Source of the DNA: Methyloterricola oryzae
Lineage (GTDB): Bacteria; Pseudomonadota; Gammaproteobacteria; Methylococcales; Methylococcaceae
DNA: 64,000 nucleotides
Reading direction: 5' to 3'
Assembly: GCF_000934725.1 (NCBI RefSeq)
Contig: NZ_JYNS01000008.1
Span: 26,823 to 90,822 of the forward strand
The notes below the pieces were generated by a model, which did no database searches, was not told the origin of the DNA, and saw only the letters and a list, made by a program, of their open reading frames with translations. Positions 58,609 to 64,000 of this stretch are shown here, piece after piece (within the stretch, counting starts at the first letter, position 1; each line of letters begins with the position of its first letter). The position numbers and the translations under genes are program-made.

Positions 58609-59892
58609 ATGAACGTGCTTATTGTGGGCGGCGGTGGCCGCGAACATGCGCTGGCCTGGAAGGCTGCCCAGTCGCCCCTTGCGGGTAAGATCTTCGTTGC
58701 CCCTGGCAACGCCGGAACGGCATTGGAAGCCGGCGTCGAGAACGTGCCGATCGCCGCCGATGACGCCATTGCCCTACGCTATTTCGCGCAAGAGCATGGC
58801 GTAGGCCTCACCATCGTGGGGCCAGAAGCCCCGCTGGTCGGTGGCCTCGTGGATGAATTCCGCCAGGCGGGCCTGCGTTGTTTCGGCCCGACAAGTGCCG
58901 CCGCGCAATTGGAAGGCTCCAAGACATTCTGCAAGGACTTCCTGGCACGGCACGGCATTCCCACAGCGGCATACGGCACGTTCACCCGGGCGGAGGATGC
59001 GATCGAATACGTGCGGCAACACGGCGCCCCTATCGTAGTAAAGGCCGACGGCCTGGCCGCGGGAAAAGGCGTGGTGATCGCGCAAACTGTCGATGAAGCG
59101 GTCGCGGCTATCGAGGACATGCTCCAGGGCGACACTCTGGGTGCAGCCGGGCATCGGGTCGTTATCGAGGAATTTCTCGTGGGCGAGGAGGCCAGCTTCA
59201 TCGTCATGGCAAACGGTCTGCAGGCCCTACCCATGGCTACGTCCCAGGACCACAAAGCCCGTGACGATGGTGACCAGGGCCCCAATACCGGTGGCATGGG
59301 CGCGTATTCTCCCGCTCCTGTCATCACGCAGGCAATCCATGATCGCGTCATGGCCGAAGTGATCATGCCGACGCTCCGCGGCATGCATGACGAGGGGATA
59401 CCCTATACCGGTTTTCTCTATGCCGGTCTGATGATCGGACCCGATGGTTCCGCCAAGGTGCTGGAATACAATTGCCGCTTTGGCGACCCGGAAACCCAGC
59501 CCATCATGATGCGCTTACGCAGCGACCTGATTGCCCTGTGCCTAGCCGCTCTGGAAGGTCGGCTGGACCAGACGGAGGTTGTTTGGGATCCCAGGCCTGC
59601 GCTCGGGGTGGTTCTAGCGGCCGGTGGCTACCCGGGGCCGATACGGAATGGCGATATGATCAGTGGGCTACCGAAAGACCAGGCGCAAGACGCCAGAATC
59701 TTTCACGCCGGCACCCAGTTCCGCGATGGCAATGTAATCACCTCCGGAGGCCGCGTGCTCTGTGCCTGTGCCCTGGGAGATTCGATACAGGAAGCACAGG
59801 CCCGCGCTTACCGCCTCGCCAGAGGGATCAGTTGGCAAGGCATGTTTTACCGCTCCGACATAGGCCATCGCGCCATCGCGCGTGGTTGCTGA
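58609..59892 (+). CDS. purD: phosphoribosylamine-glycine ligase
   Basis: PurD joins glycine to phosphoribosylamine in the second purine step. The 427-residue ATP-grasp enzyme starts MNVLIVGGGGREHALAWKA, has the ATP-binding region VVKADGLAAGKGVVIAQT near 144, DDGDQGPNTGGMGAYSPAP near 220-235 and LEYNCRFGDPETQ near 285. purH, often directly upstream, is absent here. The intergenic region before it (58370-58608) contains a CCGTC-TGAC-GACGG hairpin at 58463-58476 and a TAAAAT box at 58532-58537. A 16-bp gap separates it from alkB. Confidence 0.96.
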   Translation: MNVLIVGGGGREHALAWKAAQSPLAGKIFVAPGNAGTALEAGVENVPIAADDAIALRYFAQEHGVGLTIVGPEAPLVGGLVDEFRQAGLRCFGPTSAAAQLEGSKTFCKDFLARHGIPTAAYGTFTRAEDAIEYVRQHGAPIVVKADGLAAGKGVVIAQTVDEAVAAIEDMLQGDTLGAAGHRVVIEEFLVGEEASFIVMANGLQALPMATSQDHKARDDGDQGPNTGGMGAYSPAPVITQAIHDRVMAEVIMPTLRGMHDEGIPYTGFLYAGLMIGPDGSAKVLEYNCRFGDPETQPIMMRLRSDLIALCLAALEGRLDQTEVVWDPRPALGVVLAAGGYPGPIRNGDMISGLPKDQAQDARIFHAGTQFRDGNVITSGGRVLCACALGDSIQEAQARAYRLARGISWQGMFYRSDIGHRAIARGC

Positions 59893-59908
59893 ACGTCTGG
59901 ACCACGCT

Positions 59909-60514
59909 ATGAGCTTCGACAGATCGGCCAACCTGATTGAGGAGGACGGCGAACTGTACTACCTGCCCGCGTTCATCGATGCGGAGGCTGCCGCCAATCT
60001 GTTTCGTGATCTGCGCAAGGAGTTGGACTGGCAGGAGGAAACAATCACTATCGCTGGGCGACAGGTCAGGGTTCCTCGTCTGGTCTGCTGGTACGGCGAT
60101 GAACATGCCCGTTACCGGTATTCAGGCGTCATGCACGATCCGAAACCCTGGACGGAATCCTTGCTGCGGATAAAGGCAAGGATCGAGGCATTTTGCCGCC
60201 TGCCATTCAATAGTGTGCTGGGCAATCTGTACCGGGATGGCCGCGACTCCATGGGTTGGCACGCGGACAAAGAAAAGGCGCTGGGCAGAAATCCGGTCAT
60301 AGCCTCCCTTAGCCTGGGAGCAACGCGGCTGTTCAGACTCCGCCAACCCGCCAGCGGCAAGTCCATGGAACTGGACCTGCAGGACGGCAGCCTCTTGATC
60401 ATGGGCGGCACCCTGCAGCATCACTGGCGTCACAGCCTCCCCAAGTCCCAAGCGGCGCTCGACGCCCGCATCAACCTAACCTTCCGCCGCATCATGAGCG
60501 AGGACAAGGCTTAG
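59909..60514 (+). CDS. AlkB-family 2-oxoglutarate/Fe(II) dioxygenase
   Basis: A 201-residue protein with the AlkB iron and co-substrate set: GWHADKE (H-x-D, near 118), the distal His in HHWRHSLPK (near 171) and the 2-oxoglutarate arginine in RINLTFRRI. AlkB relatives remove methyl groups from nucleic acids. This form resembles the AlkB homologue 2/3-like bacterial group. The ATG at 59909 is favoured; a GTG at 59882 overlaps purD. Length fits the family. Confidence 0.88.
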   Translation: MSFDRSANLIEEDGELYYLPAFIDAEAAANLFRDLRKELDWQEETITIAGRQVRVPRLVCWYGDEHARYRYSGVMHDPKPWTESLLRIKARIEAFCRLPFNSVLGNLYRDGRDSMGWHADKEKALGRNPVIASLSLGATRLFRLRQPASGKSMELDLQDGSLLIMGGTLQHHWRHSLPKSQAALDARINLTFRRIMSEDKA

Positions 60515-60517
60515 CCT

Positions 60518-60697
60518 ATGGGCGATGTCGTGCCTTTCAAGCCACAAAAGCGCGCACGCAAGAGCATCACCTTGTGCAAGAGCGGATTTCACCGCTGGGA
60601 AATAGAGCGCGACACACAGTTTGACGTCAAGCTGGGCAAGCTTGTGACCGTTTACCGCTGCAGCCGTTGCGGCGCCAGCCGTAACGAGGCCCGCTGA
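60518..60697 (+). CDS. small protein with a CxxC zinc-binding-like motif
   Basis: A 59-residue basic protein starting 3 nt after the alkB stop. The N-terminus is KR-rich (PFKPQKRARKS) and residues C20, H25 and the C-terminal CSRCG pair (C48, C51) could form a zinc ribbon. Its tight spacing with alkB upstream and the Nudix gene 3 nt downstream suggests an operon. It resembles small zinc-ribbon proteins of unknown function. Confidence 0.55.
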   Translation: MGDVVPFKPQKRARKSITLCKSGFHRWEIERDTQFDVKLGKLVTVYRCSRCGASRNEAR

Positions 60698-60700
60698 TCC

Positions 60701-61222
60701 ATGGACAACCCCGAGGAACTCTTATGCCAGGTGGACGCGTCGGATCAAATCGTCGGCCCCTGCCGGCGCGGTGACGCCCATCGGCTGGGTCTCCGTCACC
60801 GCTCGGTGCACATACTGGTTTTCAACGCCTTTGGCGACATTTTCCTGCAGAAGCGCTCGCTAACTAAGGATGTCAATCCCGGCCTCTGGGACAGTTCCGC
60901 CGCCGGACACGTGGATTTCGGCGAAAGCTACGACGCCTGCGCCGCCCGGGAACTTCATGAGGAACTGAATATCGAAGCGGGACACGTGCCGGAATTGCTC
61001 TTCAAACTGGAGGCATCCGAGGAAACCGGATGGGAGTTCATTCAGGTCTATCGCTTGCAGTGGGATGAGCCTATCGACCCGAACCCCGAAGAGATCAGCG
61101 CGGGGGCCTGGTTCAGCGGCGCCGAAATGGAGGGATGGTTCAGTGCCAGGCCGGAGCAATTAACTCGCTCCCTGCGCTGTATCTGGAGCCGCTTTCTGGC
61201 GACGCGGCATCAAGCCGCGTAA
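60701..61222 (+). CDS. Nudix hydrolase, YfcD/IPP-isomerase-like
   Basis: The 173-residue protein has the Nudix box GHVDFGESYDACAARELHEE near 68-87 and the surrounding LQKRSLTKDVNPGLWDSSAAGH that typifies YfcD-like enzymes, which resemble isopentenyl diphosphate isomerase. No terpene genes are nearby, so a house-cleaning role is more likely. It overlaps no gene, starting 3 nt after the small CxxC protein. Confidence 0.83.
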   Translation: MDNPEELLCQVDASDQIVGPCRRGDAHRLGLRHRSVHILVFNAFGDIFLQKRSLTKDVNPGLWDSSAAGHVDFGESYDACAARELHEELNIEAGHVPELLFKLEASEETGWEFIQVYRLQWDEPIDPNPEEISAGAWFSGAEMEGWFSARPEQLTRSLRCIWSRFLATRHQAA

Positions 61223-61272
61223 GGCCTCTTACCGCTCACGACGCACCCTATTTAACAACGGAGCCAGCGACC

Positions 61273-61944
61273 ATGCGATCGCCGTTTTCGCCCATACACC
61301 TGCTGTTGCTGAGCCTGTTCATCCTGTGGCTGATCTTCGCCGTCAATCTCGAGCTGATGACGCTCACCTTCAGCAAACTGGGCCTGGACCCGCATTCCGC
61401 ACTGACGCTCCTGATAGTTTCCCTCTTCGGCAGCGTGATCAACCTGCCCCTGTTTACCTTCAAGGCGACTCCAAAAGCGGAGGGCAGCCCTCCGCCACGC
61501 CCGATGACGGGACTGCTCCGACCACCCGAGTTGCCTTACACGGGCGAGACCCGGGTTGCGGTCAACGTGGGCGGTTGCCTCGTGCCGGTGTTTTTCAGCA
61601 TTTTCTTGTTGCGGCATACCCCGCTCCCCGCCGGCAGCGTGGTACTCGCCGTGACCCTGGTATCAGGGCTGAGTTTCTGGCTGAGCCGTCCCCTGCCGGG
61701 GCTCGGGTTCGGCATGCCCATTCTGGTCGGCCCGATCGGCGCGGCGTTGACCGCCGTGGCCCTGGGCGGCGAGCAGCGGGCCGCCCTGGCTTACGTGGCG
61801 GGCACCCTGGGTGTGCTGATCGGCGCTGATTTACTCAGGTTGAAAGACGTACGACGCCTCGGGGTACCCTTGGCTTCCATTGGCGGTGCTGGAACCTTCG
61901 ATGGCGTCTTCATCACCGGACTCATGGCAGCACTGTTGACCTGA
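61273..61944 (+). CDS. DUF1614 membrane protein
   Basis: A 223-residue protein with about seven membrane helices and glycine-rich loops (VAVNVGGCLVPVFFSIFLL, GGAGTFDGVFITGLMAALL). It matches the DUF1614 pattern, whose function is unknown. The start at 61273 (MRSPFSPIHLLLLS) is placed after the upstream gene's stop; the frame is open upstream within the Nudix gene. The CarS-like gene follows 57 bp later, and the pairing suggests a joint lipid-related role, by inference. Confidence 0.7.
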   Translation: MRSPFSPIHLLLLSLFILWLIFAVNLELMTLTFSKLGLDPHSALTLLIVSLFGSVINLPLFTFKATPKAEGSPPPRPMTGLLRPPELPYTGETRVAVNVGGCLVPVFFSIFLLRHTPLPAGSVVLAVTLVSGLSFWLSRPLPGLGFGMPILVGPIGAALTAVALGGEQRAALAYVAGTLGVLIGADLLRLKDVRRLGVPLASIGGAGTFDGVFITGLMAALLT

Positions 61945-62001
61945 AAGCCATCAACGGCAGAGGAACGACCTGCCGGGAACCTCATTACGAAGGGACATGG
62001 A

Positions 62002-62484
62002 ATGACGCTGGACATCAAACTGCTCGCCCTGCTGTTTTTCGTCAATGGAGCGCCGATCATACTGCGGCGTCTGCTCGGGGCGCGCTGGAACGCGGCAGTG
62101 GATGGGGGCAAAACATGGTTCGACGGGAGGCCGCTTTTCGGCCCGTCAAAAACCTGGCGAGGAACGCTCGGAGCCCTGGCCTCGGGACCTCTTGGCGCGT
62201 GGGCGGTGGACCTGCCCGCCGACCTTGGCCTGCTGGCAGCCGCCGCCGCCATGCTGGGCGACCTGCTATCGAGTTTCATCAAACGCCGCCTGAATATAGC
62301 GGCCAGCGGTCAGGCGCTCGGACTGGACCAGATTCCTGAGTCCCTGCTTCCATTGCTTCTACTGCGTGACGAACTCAACCTCGCCGACCGTGACATCTTC
62401 ATCATCGTCGTCGACTTTTTGGTCCTCGAACTGCTTCTCTCGCGACTGCTCTTCTGGCTACATATCCGCGAGCGGCCATACTGA
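62002..62484 (+). CDS. CDP-archaeol synthase-like (DUF46) membrane protein
   Basis: A 160-residue membrane protein with the CarS/DUF46 signatures DGRPLFGPSKTWRG (near 39-52) and GDLLSSFIKRRLN followed by LGLDQIPESLLPLLLL (near 86-118). Archaeal CarS makes CDP-archaeol from CTP and unsaturated archaetidic acid; bacterial homologues are of unknown substrate. Bacterial phospholipid synthesis normally uses CdsA, so this is either a divergent relative using another lipid phosphate or a transferred gene. Confidence 0.75.
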   Translation: MTLDIKLLALLFFVNGAPIILRRLLGARWNAAVDGGKTWFDGRPLFGPSKTWRGTLGALASGPLGAWAVDLPADLGLLAAAAAMLGDLLSSFIKRRLNIAASGQALGLDQIPESLLPLLLLRDELNLADRDIFIIVVDFLVLELLLSRLLFWLHIRERPY

Positions 62485-62526
62485 TGATGCGGCCGCGCGT
62501 CCCTGCGCTCAGTTTTTCCTAAAAGT

Positions 62527-63108
62527 TCAGGCTCCTGCAGCCGCAAGCAAGAACGCGCCAGACAGAGCAATCAAGGCCCCACCAAACTGGAACCCCATCA
62601 CGCCACGCTTTACGACGAGGCCCGTCAGCAAACCGGCGCTGTGTAGTAACGCGGTTGCCAGCATTAAGCCGGCTGCGTAGTGGCCGGCATAGGCTGCTTG
62701 CGGTAGCTCAAGGCCATGTGCGTAGCCGTGTCCCAGCGCGAATAACGCCACCAGTAAGATACTGACGGCCAGCCGCAACCTGACTGAAAAGCCAATCAGA
62801 AGCCCCAGAATCAGCACGGTGCTGGCAATGGCGGACTCCAGATGAGGAAGCATCGCCCCCCCTTCGCCGAGGAGGGCTGCGGCACCCATCACACTGATAA
62901 AGCAGGCCGGCGCAAAAATCATAGCGCGGCCACCTAACTGTGCGGCCCATATGCCGACCGCGACCATGGCAAGAAGATGATCCATCCCGCCGAAGGGGTG
63001 CAAAAATCCCTCATATAACCCCGCGTTTTGCGCTCCAAAGGTATGGGCTTCGATGCCGGTGGATACGAGGACCATCAAACATGCCATGGTCATCTTCAAG
63101 ACGTTCAT
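62527..63108 (-). CDS. HupE/UreJ-family membrane metal transporter
   Basis: The 193-residue protein has a signal-like N-terminus (LKMTMACLMVLVSTGIEA), then the family motif HPFGGMDHLLAMVAVGIWAA near 38, GHGYAHGLELP near 125 and histidine-rich helices. HupE and UreJ proteins move nickel (or cobalt). Neither hydrogenase nor urease genes are in the window. The start at 63108 (MNVLKMT) follows AGGGTG; a GTG at 63117 is also in frame. Confidence 0.82.
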   Translation of the reverse strand: MNVLKMTMACLMVLVSTGIEAHTFGAQNAGLYEGFLHPFGGMDHLLAMVAVGIWAAQLGGRAMIFAPACFISVMGAAALLGEGGAMLPHLESAIASTVLILGLLIGFSVRLRLAVSILLVALFALGHGYAHGLELPQAAYAGHYAAGLMLATALLHSAGLLTGLVVKRGVMGFQFGGALIALSGAFLLAAAGA

Positions 63109-63163
63109 TTTGGTCACCCTATGTTAAAAATGGCCGGTGGGCTCAGCTTGCCAACTTGACCCA

Positions 63164-64000
63164 CTAATCATCACGTTCTACTGCCTCATTTTCGGGTTGG
63201 CCGCAAGCCAGTGCCGATCCGATCGTACAACTAGATGGAGCGCCCTGGACGCTCATCTGACCGCTCAAACCGTCGATCTCTGCGCGGACCCGACAGGGAG
63301 CCGGCTCATCGACGTCCCTCTCCAACCGCCAAGCTCCGCTGTCCCCAACCCGGGTCGTGCCGAACAAGCGACCATTGGCAGCATCGTAAATGTACACGGT
63401 CGAGCCTCGGGTCGCGCCCGCTCCACTTACGGTGAGCTCTTCATCGTCCCAGCGCGCGGAGCTTATCTTGACCTGACTGGCCAGGAGTTTATCGACGCAT
63501 GCATTGGTCGTTACGCAGAGTGTCACGCGTGAGTCGTTGTCGTTACAGTCAATCGGACCACAGGACTTGCCCTCGGGTGAATAGCCGTCTCCATCTCGAT
63601 CCAAACACGGCCCAGTTACCTTGATGCTCACGACCGCCGTGTTCCCGGCGCGACTCCCTGAATACAACCTGTAAGTGAAACTATCCAGACCGACATATCC
63701 CTGTCTCGGCGTGTAGCTGAAACCGCCCGATCGAGAGAGACTGAAGCTACTTGCATTTCTTGGGGCCGCGACTGCTCTGACGGTCAATGTGCCGCTGCCG
63801 CTGTCATTCGCGATCACACCCGGTGACGCTATCGACAAGACTCTGCCAGTCTCGACCGAGTACGCGTCAGCATTAGCTATCGGAGCACCTGGTGCCGGAC
63901 TCGGGCTCGGACTCGGGCTCGGACTCGGACTCGGACTCGGACTCGGACTCGGGCTCGGACTCGGGCTCGGACTCGGGCTCGGACTCGGGCTCGGACTCGG
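63164..64000 (-). CDS. C-terminal part of a large surface protein, 5' end beyond the window
   Basis: The frame is open from the window end to a TAA-type stop at 63164, about 279 codons. From the N-side it reads a long Ser-Pro alternation (from 64000 to about 63895), then APGAPIANADAYSVETGRVL and a cadherin/Ig-like repeat (SPGVIANDSGSGTLTV, DSFTYRLYSG), a calcium-binding segment DRDGDGYSPEGKSCG near CNDNDSR, and a second beta domain (VYIYDAANGRLFGTTRVGDS) with paired cysteines. An exported adhesin-like or enzyme-accessory protein is likely. A TTG at 63838 could start a short version but the Pro-Ser linker continues upstream in frame. Confidence 0.75.
   Translation of the reverse strand, partial: PSPSPSPSPSPSPSPSPSPSPSPSPSPSPSPSPSPAPGAPIANADAYSVETGRVLSIASPGVIANDSGSGTLTVRAVAAPRNASSFSLSRSGGFSYTPRQGYVGLDSFTYRLYSGSRAGNTAVVSIKVTGPCLDRDGDGYSPEGKSCGPIDCNDNDSRVTLCVTTNACVDKLLASQVKISSARWDDEELTVSGAGATRGSTVYIYDAANGRLFGTTRVGDSGAWRLERDVDEPAPCRVRAEIDGLSGQMSVQGAPSSCTIGSALACGQPENEAVERDD
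63900..64000. repeat. hexanucleotide tandem repeat encoding Ser-Pro
   Basis: About 16.8 copies of CTCGGR (R = A or G, often alternating) run from 63900 to the window end. On the minus strand each unit encodes Ser-Pro in the open frame. Because units are 6 nt, copy-number change would alter linker length without frameshift. The true length is unknown since it exits the window. Confidence 0.9.

Noticed and set aside
63900..64000. CRISPR array
   Set aside because: The units are six-base coding repeats without spacers.

Overview
The window reads as chromosomal DNA of a GC-rich gammaproteobacterium. Support for this comes from gammaproteobacterial gene orders: aat-bpt-infA facing clpA-clpS, nudJ-mnmA-purB, rnfABCDGE followed by nth, and a ccmDEF..GHI cytochrome c maturation run. 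An Rsd/AlgQ anti-sigma factor, LolA and YgfZ fit too. Coding density is high, genes often overlap by ATGA or GTGA, and no rRNA, tRNA, CRISPR array or insertion sequence was seen. Genus cannot be fixed; nothing here is diagnostic (no methane monooxygenase, no photosynthesis or sulfur-oxidation genes).

Layout. 1-7.0 kb: a fused glycosyltransferase-TPR-FkbM methyltransferase, the ribosomal ABC-F factor EttA, and a pair that looks accessory (an FG-GAP/ASPIC surface protein and a sulfotransferase). 7.3-11.7 kb: N-degron cluster (aat, bpt, infA, clpA, clpS). 11.8-21.8 kb: a membrane protein with one CXXCH heme motif, then housekeeping genes (nudJ, mnmA, purB, lolA, rarA, a PilZ gene, birA, coaX, a SPOR gene, and heme A synthase). 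22.2-35.7 kb: a chemoreceptor with an N-terminal zinc-binding CZB domain, HDOD, YgfZ, HtpX, a sorbosone-dehydrogenase-like protein, a methyltransferase, RadA, an Rmf/CrpP-like small protein, a DUF3530 protein, a GH57 enzyme, small membrane proteins, a phosphoesterase and an M28 peptidase.

35.8-48.8 kb: metG (with an internal stretch of different codon use), a membrane protein, and the Rnf complex. The rnf genes are split: an MBOAT O-acyltransferase and an SGNH-type partner lie between rnfG and rnfE. Nth and a GGDEF-EAL protein, probably a c-di-GMP phosphodiesterase, follow. 49-51 kb: a three-gene RiPP operon of the bufferin/HvfABC type: a secreted cysteine-motif precursor, a DUF692 (MNIO) iron enzyme and a DUF2063 partner. 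A near-perfect 11-12 bp stem-loop sits between precursor and enzyme. 51.1-56.5 kb: the minus-strand ccmD-E-F-[fliW]-G-H-I run, with the flagellar regulator FliW inserted and ccmABC absent. 56.6-64 kb: a secreted RTX-repeat protein, Nudix enzymes, Rsd, PurD, AlkB, a DUF1614/CarS-like membrane pair, a HupE/UreJ protein, and the C-terminal part of a large surface protein entered through a Ser-Pro hexanucleotide repeat that runs off the window.

Together the genes cover translation, redox energy conversion (Rnf, heme A and cytochrome c maturation, possibly copper-related bufferin), envelope decoration (acylation, sulfation, glycosylation) and c-di-GMP/chemotaxis signalling. The strongest leads are the bufferin-type operon with its intercistronic hairpin, the acyltransferase pair inside rnf, fliW inside ccm, the N-terminal CZB chemoreceptor, and the CarS-like protein in a bacterium. 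Most of the small genes (ccmD, a 59-residue CxxC protein, a 53-residue Rmf-like protein, a 59-residue membrane protein) were called from reading frames with ribosome binding sites or conserved motifs.
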